A stretch of 64,000 nt of DNA from contig CM114273.1 in the NCBI GenBank assembly GCA_050084515.1, forward strand, positions 42,656,001 through 42,720,000. Reading direction: 5' to 3'. Position numbers and translations under genes: made by a program. Below, piece by piece: positions 1 through 10,413 of the stretch; positions within the stretch are counted from its first letter, which is position 1; each line of letters opens with the position of its first letter. Below the pieces are notes generated by a model that was given only the letters and a program-made list of their open reading frames with translations, ran no database searches and had not been told where the DNA came from. Source of the DNA: Blasia pusilla (Eukaryota > Marchantiophyta > Marchantiopsida > Blasiales).

Positions 1-9
1 GGATCCCCA

Positions 10-957
10 TTGTTTTTGGCCACGGAGCTGATGGCTTTAGGAGTTGACTTAGCTCGTGTATTTGAGCTAGCAGCCACGTTGTGTGAACGTGGGGGTGTTA
101 CTGCTACACGTGCTGAGGTGGATGAGGGTGTAGCGGTGGAGCGAACCTCTATGTCAGATGTGGCATTGAGTACCAGGGCTACTTGTCAGGTAGCAGCGGC
201 AAAGATGGATGCATTACCAGCCCGGCCAGCCATTGATCGTGAGAGGCTTACACTTGGTGTATGTATGTCCGACAACCGGAAAGGGATATTCCGATTGGTG
301 AGTCCTACATGATAGGTGTATAGACCATATAGAGTCTTGTTAGACTCTGGTGCCCAATCTTTGATGTTGGGAAAGGCGGCATGTATTGGTTTGGGTATTC
401 GGAGATCAGAGCTTGAGCTTGAGCCTTGCCCATTCCAGATTCAAACATCACTTAGAGGAGCCAATGATAGGTCTCAATTCATGACACGGGAGAAGTTCTC
501 TGTACGGTTGAGACCACATCATGCGACTGATAGCTCCCGGTTGGGAGTACGTGCAGTGGTTACATCAGCCGAGTCGTATGATGTACTAGTTGGAGGAGCA
601 GTATTGTACCCGATGGGTTTTCGGATGGATTACTGGACTGAGACAGCGTCTTATAGATCTGTTTGGCAATCCGGGGATGGACGTATGAGCCAAGTTCTTG
701 TGAGATTTATTTATGGGGCTCGACCAGGAGGGTCTTCCCCAACGGTGTTAGCATCTATGGCTGGTTTTAGTGGAGTTGTCACTTGGCCAGGAGACTTTTT
801 GGAGGGTAATATTTTTGCTATGGATTTTCCTGTGGATGAGGAGGTAGAGGAGGTCCCTAGTTTTGCAGCACTGGCATCCTTATCGTTGGATGTGCCACTT
901 TGGAGTTCAGACGGTGCACTACGGCAGGAGGCTGGTTGCCTAGTGCAGGAGGCGTAG
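10..957 (+). pseudogene. Retropepsin region of E1 (plus upstream linker)
   Basis: Two open stretches, 10-312 and 316-957, separated by a TGA near 310, cover the linker and the aspartic protease that cuts the polyprotein. The active-site signature LLDSGA is seen near 340-360, followed by a hydrophobic strand, and a second conserved stretch YDVLVGGAVLYP near 577-613 fits the C-terminal half of a retropepsin fold. The E2 copy at the same site reads D-Y-G instead of D-S-G. The frame closes with TAG at 955-957, about 75 bases before the methyltransferase frame. Family assignment rests on the D-S-G motif and on position between gag and pol. The linker part (10-312) has no domain I recognise. Confidence 0.75.
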
Positions 958-1034
958 TGTGAGGCTGTTATACCTCACGAGGAAGAGGAGGCCCACGGCG
1001 GACTCCTACTTCTGGTCCAGTTGGGTTATCCCCT

Positions 1035-2254
1035 TTGGATACTAAACCCATTGTATGGCACTATCCGCCGGAGGGCATTTGTGTGTTAGATCTCTTTGGT
1101 GGGATTAGCACTAGTTTGGCTGTAGTGTTGCAGACCGATATTCTTGTGCGGAGATACGTGTTTGTGGAGCGAGATGAGACAGCCCAGAGAGTCTCATCCC
1201 AACATATCGGTCAGTTGATGCAGATATATCCTGAGTTGTTGCCGCCATCAGCTATTCGTGGGTACCAGCGTGCTTTGCCATCACACATTGCATTGTTGGG
1301 GGCGCAGGACCTTGAGAGGGTTGGTTCTGTGGATTTGGTGATTGTTGGATGGCCATGTCAGGGTCATACACGTGCTCGTCGTGGTGAGGAATTACACGAC
1401 CCTAGGTCTCGATTATTTTGGGAGATGTTACGGGTGTTACGACATCTTCAGGTTCATCAGGCACGTGCTCTAGCTTATATTCTGGAGAATATTCCATTGT
1501 TGGGTGACACTCGGACCCGGATGATGGCGAGTGTTCATGAGGTGCGGTCTTGGATTGGACCAGCGGTGTTTTTGGATGCAGCGCAAGTTGGCTCGCGTGC
1601 ACATCGTCCACGCTTGTGGTGGACAAACTTGTTGCCTGGGGAGGTTCTATATCGAGCATATGATGTAGTGCAGCGGGATCCTTGCCTTACAGTAGATAGT
1701 ATCTTGGATACTGGGCCACTTTCTCAGGTGGTGAGGATTATTGATCGGTCACCCATGGCAATGGCGAACCATGTGGGCCAGCCTAGGATGGCACTACCCA
1801 CATTTGTGAATTTTTCCCTCGTCACATGCCTACAGGGAAGGTGGTCTAGGGCTTGTATGGGATTCTCATGTGCGACAGTTGGTGGATCCTAACCCTGATG
1901 AGAGAGAGCGTGCGATGGGATTTGCTACAAGTGTGACAGCGGTTGCTTCCATTTCTGAGGCTTCACGACGTCATGTGTTGGGTCAGGCCATGGACCTGAA
2001 TTGTTTGACTTGGATTTTGAGTCTTGGATCCACAGTCTATGTCTGTGGATCTTCCACCCCTTGTGATGAGCTCGATGGCTACCGGGATGGTAGAGACATT
2101 GGCTGGGGGCGAGGAGAATAGTATTTTGCATCCTTGGAGTAAACGGGATGTAATGGCTAGGCATGTGGAGTTGGTTGCTCATGCTGGTGGAGGAGTTATT
2201 TGCACAGATGATGGTGTAGCTAAGGGTGGACCATCTTGTGAGGGGGTTGCATAG
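1035..2254 (+). pseudogene. DNMT3-like C5 cytosine DNA methyltransferase domain of E1
   Basis: This would transfer a methyl group from S-adenosylmethionine to cytosine C5 in DNA. Motifs run in conventional order from the 1035 start: motif I VLDLFGGI at residues 17-24, an E-R-D acidic stretch at 45-47, motif IV G-W-P-C-Q at 105-109 with catalytic Cys codon at 1356-1358, motif VI E-N at 151-152, and an AHRPRLWW stretch at 189-196. That stretch followed by N-L-L-P-G resembles the AHRARYFWGNLPG segment of DNMT3 proteins. After a frameshift near 1815, motif X follows in the next frame (1870-2010), containing RRHVLGQA. Comparison with E2 shows one extra T in a run of five near 1815. A further change near 2025 shifts the frame again, and the final part ends at TAG 2252-2254. 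The motif order excludes the rearranged DRM type. Confidence 0.85.
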
Positions 2255-2260
2255 CAGCCA

Positions 2261-4162
2261 ATGGCGTCGTCCTCTCCCTCTAGTGTGTCAGTAGAGGAGA
2301 CTTGGGAGCCATTACTTGGGCCCAAGCTTACAGGAGGTGAGAAACGACGATTGACACAATTCCTACGTGCTTATAAGAGTTGTTTTGCCTTTAGCATGCA
2401 GGTGTTGGGCGCTTTGGTTGGACCCGATATACGGATTGATTTGGCTAGTGATTCTCCAATCTTCCGTTGTCCCTACCGATATAGTGATATGGAGAGGGAC
2501 CTGATTCAGAGTAGGACGTTGGACCTTTTGGAGGCTGGATTAGTGGAGTTGTCGCATGGAGAGTATGCATCAGCCACTGGAAAGGATGTGCATGGCAACT
2601 ACACGGATAGGAAGATGTGTGGAGATTACCGTCCTATCAATTGGCAGACTAAGGCTGATAGGTATGCTATGCCTACACCTGAGGAGATCTTTGATGTGGT
2701 GGGACAGGCAAAGATTTTCAGTACTTCGGAACTTTGGGCAAGATACCATGAGTTTCCGATTTGAGAGAGTAACAAGGCCAAGACAACATTTTGGGGTGTC
2801 AACTCTCATGGCAAGGATTGTTTGTACCAGTGGAAATTCTTACCCTTTGGATTGAAGAATACACCTTCCGAGTTTCAGAGAGTGATGGACAGGATCCTAG
2901 CATGGTTGGATTTTATTCCGTGTTACATTGATGATATCTTGGTGTTCAGTAACACGGTGGAGGAGCATAAGATACATTTGCAGATTGTGTTTGAGCGGTT
3001 GAAAGCTCATGGTCTACGTTTGCATCCAGGAAAGTGTAAGTTCTTCCATGCGGATGTTGAGTACTTGGGTCATGTGATCTATCCAAGTGGTTTGGGAGTT
3101 CAACAAGCAAAGGTGGAGGCTATTGCACTTATTCCTCGTCCGGTAGATGTGAGTAGAGTTCGGGCATTCATAAGATTTAGTGCTATGGCAAATCCTTTGA
3201 ACCAATTGCTGAAATCAGATCAGGAGTGGCACTGCGGAGATGATCAGGAGAGAGCTTTTGGGGAGCTCAAGGCCCAGTTGGTGACGGCGCCTATCTTGAG
3301 GAGACCTATCAGAGGGCGCCCATTTCAGTTACACACTGATTGGAGTAGGTTGGGACTTGGAACGGTGTTGACACAACATGATGATGAGCATATGGAGTTT
3401 ATGGTGGCCTATGCAAGTCGTTCAAATAATGCAGCGGAGTCGCGCTACAGTTCATATGAGGGAGAGTGCTTGGCAGTAGTGTGGGCTGTGACACACTTTA
3501 GGTGTGACTTGTTTGGCACACAGTTTACCCTTGTTACTGATCACCAGCCGCTCAAGTGGTTGATGGAGTCTGACAAGCTTTCAGGGAAGCTTGCACGGTG
3601 GGCTCTTACATTACAGGAGTATGACCTCCAAGTGGTACATAGACCAAGAGTTTCCAACCTTGATGCTGATGGGTTGAGTAGGAACCCATGTACTAGCCAA
3701 GAAGATGCAACTGGGGCTAGATGGCATGGCGAGGTTGATGAGGAGATGGTGCCAAGTTGGCATGCATCCGCCTTTTTATGTTGGTTAGGGATGGACTCTA
3801 GTATGGAGGACCACATGACATCTTACTCTAGTCAAAGGGTAGATGGCCAGCCTTCAGATCCTAAGGTTGGAGATGGTGGTACGGATCAGCGTGATATTCA
3901 TGATGATGCGTTGGTGTTGGAGTTCTTACGGACCAGTAAGGTGCCAGGCATAGTGAGTGCCAAGGAGCGAGACCGTGTTCTTCAACGTGCTAAGAGGTAT
4001 CGATTGGAGGGAACACATATTTTCCGTGTGTGGGAGGATGGTAGAGTACGAGAAGTGCCGCATTTGGCTCAGAGAGAGCGCATTGTGCGACATGCCCATG
4101 AGGAGTTGGGACATTTTGGGATAAAGCGTACGTATAGCTTACTCCTTGGTCAGTATTGGTGA
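2261..4162 (+). pseudogene. Reverse transcriptase and RNase H of E1
   Basis: One reading frame covers this span, broken only by TGA at 2762-2764 where E2 has CGG. It starts six bases after the TAG that ends the methyltransferase region. RT signatures include CGDYRPI near 2620, FLPFGLKN near 2837-2860 and the catalytic YIDD at 2924-2935. RNase H follows with a TDWS-type first aspartate near 3337, YEGECLAVVWA near 3457 and TDHQPLKWL near 3537. The frame ends at TGA 4160-4162 (TGG in E2) within the integrase N-terminal zinc finger. Relative to E2 it lacks roughly 36 bases in frame near 3173, removing a conserved N-Y-Y-R-R segment of the RT connection, so it would be defective even without the stop. 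Confidence 0.92.
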
Positions 4163-5160
4163 CGTGGCATGCATACTCAGGTGCAATAGTTGGTGTCACG
4201 TTGTATGGTTTGTGACTGGGTGAGGGCATCATTCAATGCCCCTACACCATAGTTACATCCCTTGCCTATTATGGGGTTGGGTTACCGTTGGAGTGTGGAC
4301 TTTGCGGGACCCTTACCGTTGACTGTACGACATCATCGATATGTGTTGGTGATGGTGGAGCACTTCTCCAAGTGGATTGAGTTGGTGGCATTACCTAACA
4401 AGGCAAGTGAGGGAATGACGTATGCGTTTCTTGATAGAGTGCTTAGTCATTTTGGTGCACTGTGAAGGTGAAGTCTTTGACCGACCAAGGTCTGAGTTTC
4501 AGGTGAGTTTCAAGTCTTGTGTGACAAGGCGTTGATTGATCATCAGACCACGTCTTGAGATCATCCAGAGGCGGATGGTTTGGCTGAGCGTGTGGTTCAG
4601 ACGGTGAAGAGGGCATTGCGCAAGTATGGCCTACAGAAGGGGCATCTTGGAGACTGGGATATTGAGTTGCCATGGTTAGCCATGGGGTATAGGTTCAGTC
4701 GCCAAGCATCCTTGGCTTCCTTCTCACTTATTTTTTGTTATACGGCCAAGATCCAGACTTTCCAGCAGCAATTCGTCGGGAGTCTAGTGAGGTGGTGAAC
4801 CTTGATGACCCAGAGATGTGGATAAGAGTGTGTTCTCGGTGGGCAGAGCTCTTTTGGAGAGTTATGCCAACAAACTTTGAGAATCTTGCCATTGCTCAAC
4901 ACAGGGATACGTTGCGGTATGCAACCATTCGAGGTGGAGGTTATCGACCATTGATTCGTAGGTTCCATGTGGGGGACTATGTCTATTTGCAGCAGATTGC
5001 ACCGAAAACGTTGGATGTGACGGCAGGCCGCGCTATTTTACGAGTGCGCAAGGTGTTAGCTTCTGGAGTTCTCATGTTGGAGGGTTGTGATGGAGTTGTT
5101 TGGAAGGACCATGTGCGTAATTGTGCGTCATGTCATCTTCCAAATGTGGATGGTATTGTT
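4088..5160 (+). pseudogene. Integrase of E1
   Basis: The zinc-binding part shows the histidine pair near 4090-4115 and C-M-V-C near 4201-4212. The catalytic core begins near 4262 with W-S-V-D-F, then S-L-T-D-Q near 4475-4490, and the glutamate in A-E-R-V-V-Q near 4583-4600. The C-terminal part has the basic FHVGDYVYL stretch near 4963-4990, typical of the GPY/F region. Breaks seen against E2 are TGA at 4160, TAG near 4189, a lesion near 4462 and a frameshift near 4735. The 4735-5370 frame then runs straight from integrase into the PHD finger, so in the ancestor the finger was part of the integrase protein. Confidence 0.85.
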
Positions 5161-5196
5161 GACCCAAGCTTAGCCATGATACGTGCTAGCTTGAGG

Positions 5197-5341
5197 TGCA
5201 TGTTGTGTGGGTCTGTTGGTAACGCAGCCCGTATGTTGGTGTGTGATCGGTGTTCTAGGGGTTGGCACATGATGTGTTTGACTCCACGTATGGATCTTTG
5301 TTCCCCTCTTTGGAAGGTGGGTTTGTCCTCGATGTACTTAG
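5197..5341 (+). pseudogene. C-terminal PHD finger fused to E1 integrase
   Basis: PHD fingers bind histone H3 tails, commonly reading the methylation state of lysine 4. The spacing here is C-M-L-C, then C-D-R-C, then H-M-M-C, then W-V-C-P-R-C immediately before a TAG at 5339-5341, giving the full Cys4-His-Cys3 pattern. In E1 the last cysteine pair is in another frame because of an insertion near 5300. In E2 the first pair is separated from the rest by a small deletion, while the last part is clean. The two copies together show a complete finger in the ancestor. It lies about 35 codons after the integrase GPY/F region. A RING or other zinc finger is less likely because of the CDRC...HxxC...WxCPxC spacing. 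Confidence 0.82.
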
Positions 5342-5622
5342 GAGAGGTAGATGACTTGATCTTTGCATGATATGGATTACAGATGGGCGACTAACGATGG
5401 GGAAACCTAGTACCGGGCCTTCTGATTCGTGCACCCAAGAAGGTGTATAGCATGTAGTAGATGTATAGGGCTATCTGGGAGTTAGAGGGACATAACCGCC
5501 AGTTAGGGGGGCAAGTTGTGGTACACTTGTGTTTGTGGATGCTCTCGTCTATGCTATATATGTATGTGAGTATGGTATGTCAGCGATGTATGTTGTATGA
5601 CGATGTGGATTCGCACGACAGC

Positions 5623-5990
5623 TGTCATGACCATACGGATTATGTCGTAGAGTATAGTGTGCTAGTAGAGGCCATAACTTATGTAGGGCTATAGTGTCTA
5701 GCTAGAGATGCGGTTTCATACATAGGGTTGGGGGTTACTCAGTTGAGGGTGACTTTTCTAGTAGGGCCTGCTCTTAGGTTGGAGGATATAGTGTGGAGTG
5801 CACTCAAAGAACAGTTAGTTCTTTGAGTTGAGCGTGTTGCGTTGGGAGTTAGCCTTGGTAATTAGTAGAGCTCTTGGCTATGGTGGTTCTCGCTAGCTTC
5901 GACGTGGATTCTCCCATCGTGGAGTGGGTTTGGCTCGATTGTATGTGATTCTATACGTGTTTTATGACAGTAGGTCTTTCACGGATTTCA
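5623..5990 (+). repeat. 3' LTR of E1
   Basis: This 368 bp segment begins TGTCATGACC and ends GGATTTCA. It matches the E2 5' LTR at 54784-55151 over the same length, with scattered substitutions. It holds a weak TATA (5787-5790) and an inverted repeat whose arms CTCAAAGAAC (5803-5812) and GTTCTTTGAG (5818-5827) are conserved in E2. The left boundary is uncertain. No polypurine tract lies directly before 5623, but a G-rich purine run lies near 5506-5515, so the true LTR may start near 5516-5528 and be about 463-475 bp long. Confidence 0.8.
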
Positions 5991-5991
5991 G

Positions 5992-6085
5992 TTGTGTTTG
6001 TGGATGCTCTCGTCTATGTTATGTATGTATGTGAGTATGGTATGTCAGCGATTTATGTTGTATGACGATGTGGATTCGCACGACA
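5992..6085 (+). repeat. Second copy of the sequence preceding the E1 3' LTR
   Basis: This 94 bp repeats 5527-5620 with a few substitutions and begins two bases after the LTR ends at 5990. Where it stops (CGCACGACA), E1 continues with GC and then the LTR sequence TGTCATGACC. Here unrelated sequence follows, and TGTCATGACC next appears at 54784. It is therefore either the first part of a split LTR or the end of another element copy. Confidence 0.8.
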
Positions 6086-7644
6086 TAGGACCACTCACAA
6101 TGTGTGGCGATGTGCTCACGAACTCCTCTACACCCTCCCCCTCGTCTCACGATGACACAGAAGGAGGTCGAGGTGGTCCCTCAAGTGAAGACCCTCGGAA
6201 CCTCACACCACTCCGCGTAAAACCTCTAGAGCTACTCTCGGGTTCACCACCTCGCCTCTCAAAGTCCTGAACGGACGCTGTGATGACCCTCGTGCCCTTC
6301 TCACCCGATCACTCTTGCCTCGAGAGTAATCCCTCAATCACTCATCCCAAACATGCGGCACTCGATCTACACTCTCCCTCCTCGAGACATGTAACGTGCG
6401 GCAATAAGCGGCGTGGTGGGGCAAATCGACCCGGCTATCATCTCATCGATAACCTACCCTCAACTCCAAACATCCCACACAGGTCTATGTCCCCTAAACC
6501 ACATACATAAATGATGCTCTTAGCATCTAGACACCCAGTATCCCCAAATAAACTACCCAAATCCCAGAATCTCTCACACGTGCAGGGTAAAGGGCCAGAA
6601 TAGGTAACTTGAACACATGTCGATGTCGCTCCTCAGCAACTGCAAATCTCGACCCCAACTCAGTTGTGGAGATAACTCCTCCAATCAGCAGATCATACTC
6701 CTCCCATAGTGACGTTGCTCAAAACTCCTCGATAGACGGTGCGGTTCTAGCGGAACGATGCGGCGTTGCAGGCGGCACGGAACGGCTATGAACCGCACGG
6801 CCCTTGATGATGGGATGCGGCACTTGGCGGCATACCCTCCTCAATCAACAATAAACCCACACTTTGCTCCACAATGCCAGAGCGGCTCCACGATCAAGAC
6901 GGTGCGGTGCAGCCACGAGCGGCACGACGCCGCAATCGGCGGCGCTTTGCGACTATAGGCGTCACGGCACGATGACGGTTGACCGTTGATGGTGACGGCC
7001 GAACGGTGATGGTGAGGGGTGACCGTCGATGGTGACCGTTGACGATGACTATGATGGCGACGGCCGCCGCCGGTGTGGCGGCTGGTTTAGGGTTTGAACA
7101 TTTTAACCCTAAAAATCGCCTAGCAATGGCAGTTTTGCGAGATTGACTATAAATTTTTGCTTGCAACTCCAAATTGCGCACTGTTGGTTGCACAGCGTGC
7201 ACAGTTTCACGATCTACGCGAGCTTCAAAAATATTTAGAATCGGACATTCCAGTAAAAATTGATGGGGACTGTCGTAAAGCCCAACGTCTCTTTCTCCTA
7301 CAAAAAATTCAGCAGCGCTTCCGCGCTGGTTTCTTCCAAAAAATTGTAAAACCTGTAAAAATGGAAATCAGCAAGCGACATGGTGCTCCCAAGAGCACCG
7401 GCATGGGGCAACCCGCCCCCATAATCAATCCCTATCAGAAATTAGGCAGCACTTCCGCGCTCCACTCTTCCACACGAAAAATTGGCAAATGCAAAGAACT
7501 ATCAAAGCAGCCCTTGCTCCGGTGAGCACTCCCACAAGCTGTTGAACGGAGAACACGGTCCCCAACCTGCAAAAACAGCGAGTGACCAGCGAGCTCCCCC
7601 ATGAAGCTCTCTCACTCTCTCATTCTTTCATTCTCTATTCTCTC
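6086..7644. other. No recognisable gene; GC-rich low-order repeats
   Basis: Only short open frames without family resemblance are present. The stretch 6740-7080 is rich in CGGC and GGTGACGGT-like runs and is followed by an imperfect inverted pair TAGGGTTT/TTAACCCTAAA near 7089-7115. The 122-codon frame at 7157-7525 has no motif I recognise. CT-rich simple sequence starts near 7610. Confidence 0.4.
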
Positions 7645-8126
7645 TTTGTAAAGTAAGATCCAATCTCTCTCTACACCATCTCACACCATAGCTCTCAAAG
7701 GTGTGCACTCTCTCTCATGTCAAACCAAACCCACTCTCCAAATGAGAGGCTTGGGTTACACTCACAAGGTAAGGGACCATAGCTCCGCTGCCTCATGCCA
7801 AGAGGTTCAACAAAGAAAGAATGAGCTCTCAAGATCTCTCCATGGTAACCTATTCTCCCAAATCACCTCCTTGGCTCTTCACCTGATGTAGGAGGTCAAG
7901 GGCCACTTACCAAAAATAGAAAGTAGATCATATACTCAAAATGGCACTTACCTAAAATAATAAGTTCCTAAATATGGCTCCAAATGAGCCAAAACGAAGG
8001 GGAAACCTGCTCTCTCAGGTTTTACGGGGCCTCAGCATGTCATCCTCAACCTCCTAGGCCTGCCCTCCACTACTCTTGAAGACGCTCTACTAGATCTCAC
8101 CAATCTATCCTAAAGGACGTGACAAT
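7645..8126. repeat. Direct repeat, copy A (about 480 bp)
   Basis: It is matched by 8487-8976 in the same orientation. Shared landmarks are a CT-rich start, CACCATAGCTCTCA, AATGAGAGGCTTGG, CTGATGTAGGAGGTCAAGGG, GGGGAAACCTGCTCTCTCA and a closing TAGATCTCACC...GACGTGA. The copies differ by substitutions and by a roughly 35 bp insertion in copy B. No clean TG...CA ends or primer-binding site are visible, so LTR status is unproven. Confidence 0.7.
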
Positions 8127-8486
8127 TGGCTTACTCCCGCATGGTCTCTTCTTTAGGTTACGCACTCTCTTTAGTAGATTAAATTTCCTAAACCCCATGC
8201 ACGTAATCAAAATTGATCTTCTCAATTTCATAAGGAGTGCTAATTTCATTCTCGATCTTGGTGACTGATGGACCCTATCTACATATGGAACCCAATATAC
8301 ACCATACCCAAGTATTTTAAGAAGATTGCACATATCAAACATAAAGAATGTTTGGGAAATTTTTCGTGTGCATACACATCGCTACACAACAAACATCGTT
8401 GTCACCGAACACACACACAAACACACACAATCCCATGCTAACTCATGGCATCCAAACAACGAGACAAGAAGTACCAAAATATCTCC

Positions 8487-8976
8487 AATAAAATAAGGTG
8501 AAATCTCTCTCACAACACCATAGCTCTCACATGTCTCTCTCAATGTCAAACCAATCCCACTTTCCTAATGAGAGGCTTGGATTACACTCACAAGGCAAGG
8601 GACCATAGCTCCACCACCTCGTGTCAAGAGGTTCAACAAAGAGAGAATGAGCTCTCAAGCTCTATCTCCTTGAGGTATATCCTTCCCTTCTCCCAAGATC
8701 TCTCCATGATAACCTATGCTCCCAAGCCACCTCCTTGGCTCTTGACCTGATGTAGGAGGTCAAGGGCCACTTCCAAAAATAGAAATTCAGACATATATTC
8801 AAAAGGTTAACTTACCTAAAATAGTAAGTTGCTCAATATGGCTCCAAATAAGCCAAAACAAAGGGGAAACCTGCTCTCTCAAGTTTTCCGGGGCCTCAAC
8901 CTTCTGAGTATGAACTCCACTACTCGCGAAGGCGCTCTAATAGATCTCACCGATGTATCCTAAATGACGTGATAAA
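8487..8976. repeat. Direct repeat, copy B
   Basis: Second copy of 7645-8126, starting about 842 bp downstream of the first. The 360 bp between the copies holds no gene. The arrangement could be a very short LTR-type element (TRIM-like) or a segmental tandem duplication; the sequence alone does not decide. Confidence 0.7.
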
Positions 8977-10133
8977 TTTTACGGTGTCCCAAGAACTAAA
9001 ATTAAAAATCACGAAGGGCGCAGGTAAAATAAGGATACACATATGGTATAGGCTAGGCTACGGATGAACAAAGAGTTATCATCATCTTGAGATTTCTCTC
9101 GGGGAGTGGAGTTTTGTTTGAAGGCTTACTAGTTGATATACTCGTGTGATGCACGATTGAAAAAATATCCCCACCATCTTAAGCTTTCTAACACTTCCTT
9201 AATGTCTTTTCAAATCTCTTTTTCAAGACTTCATTCAAGTATCCCATCCCCATCTCATTGTAGAAAAAGTAAACTCCCACCCCTTCCCCCTCCTCTTGAC
9301 CCTAAAGGGCTTTAATGAATCAACTTCCATGTCTTTTCCAAAATCCCCTTCTTAAACTTTAATGAGTAAATCTCCTTTCAAATTCTAATTTAGAAAATGC
9401 CCCCCCAAACAGAGGCAGTGGAGTAGTTGAACTCCCAAACAGCAAAAACTACAAATTAATTATCCACTTTCCCTTACTATTGGATTCTTTTCACCCATAC
9501 CAAAGAAGCACGCTCGTACACATATTAACTTTCCATTGGTAAGATGTGAGATAAAACCCTATACCCACAAAACAAAAGCTCTATTTAATTATGTGGAAAT
9601 TATTATTTTTTTAGTTGCAAATGTACTTTAATAGTATAGATGGCCTCTAATGGAAGAAACACTCATTGCAAATTGAGGTTTATGCCGCCTCCTTGACCAA
9701 CTCTTATTGGAAAGATGCTCGTTGGGGATAACAGTCTAACCTCTACTTGGAGAAATAATCCAACACTCTTTTGGATTTGTATGAATGTTGGAGAAATACC
9801 AAAATATTCCTTTTAATTTGGATTAAGATTTATCATAAACCTTAATCCAAATTAAGTCCATAATCCCTATAAGTTACTAAAAGAAATTCATTGGAGATTA
9901 AGGTCTATCACTCTCTTGTTTTTGGATTGAAGGTCTATTACCTCTGAGTAGATTATCCATCATCGATTAAACTATATGACCCCATTTCAAGAACGTCATT
10001 GGGGATTAAGGTCTAATCTCTTTTACAAGAAACACTTAAGCCCTCTCTTGGATTTGGATGAAAGCTCTATCACCTATAATCCAAGAAATATTCTCTTGGT
10101 TTAGAATCTATGACCTATACTTGAAGACACTAA
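8977..10133. other. AT-rich sequence without genes; one Helitron-like 3' terminus
   Basis: Near 9130 the plus strand reads ACTAGT, then 11 bases, then CGTGTGATGCACG. Read on the minus strand this is a short hairpin followed by CTAG, like a Helitron 3' end whose body would extend rightwards. From 9640 to 10130 a loose phrase close to GGAGATTAAGGTCTATCAC recurs irregularly. No coding signal is seen. Confidence 0.3.
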
Positions 10134-10413
10134 TCTATATTATTATTGGAGATTGCCCCTTCATTTTGCAAACTATTGTCCTCTTGACACTTGGCATCTT
10201 CAACCAATAAAATCGTTCATCTTCTAAACTAATAGGATTATTTGAAATTGATTTAAATGGCACTTGAGAATTTTTAGGGTTAATTTTAAACTCGTGTTTC
10301 GCGAGTATATACTATTATCCTAGATTGGTTTCTTGACTTGCGAACACTTCTCATCAACAAGAGCCTCGGGTGGGACACCTATCCCATCTAGTTAGTTAGT
10401 TCCATCCAGCTAA

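Larger units (their letters stand above)
1..5990 (+). mobile_element. Ty3/gypsy-type LTR retrotransposon with methyltransferase and PHD finger, copy E1 (5' end outside window)
   Basis: The window opens inside this element, in the region between the gag zinc knuckle and the protease. It continues through retropepsin, a DNMT3-like cytosine methyltransferase, reverse transcriptase, RNase H, integrase and a PHD finger, and ends with a 3' LTR at 5623-5990. RT before integrase and the YIDD/HHCC/DDE motif set place it in Ty3/gypsy. The same order recurs in copy E2 from 54784, and the two copies align along their whole shared length. E1 is inactive: it has a TGA within RT, a TGA and a TAG near the integrase zinc finger, and several frameshifts. 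No chromodomain is present; the PHD finger occupies the place where chromoviruses carry one. Confidence 0.93.

Noticed and set aside
1402-1659. Antisense frames opposite the retrotransposon genes (for example 1402-1659, 3541-3816, 59783-59992 minus)
   Set aside because: They are complements of well-supported methyltransferase, RT and RNase H frames and have no domain of their own.
1035-2254. Methyltransferase as a plant DRM-type enzyme
   Set aside because: DRM enzymes have motifs VI-X before I-V. Here motif I comes first and X last, and the segment after motif VIII fits DNMT3.
4735-5370. Chromodomain at the integrase end, as in chromoviruses
   Set aside because: No aromatic cage pattern or chromodomain spacing; the terminal cysteine/histidine pattern is that of a PHD finger.
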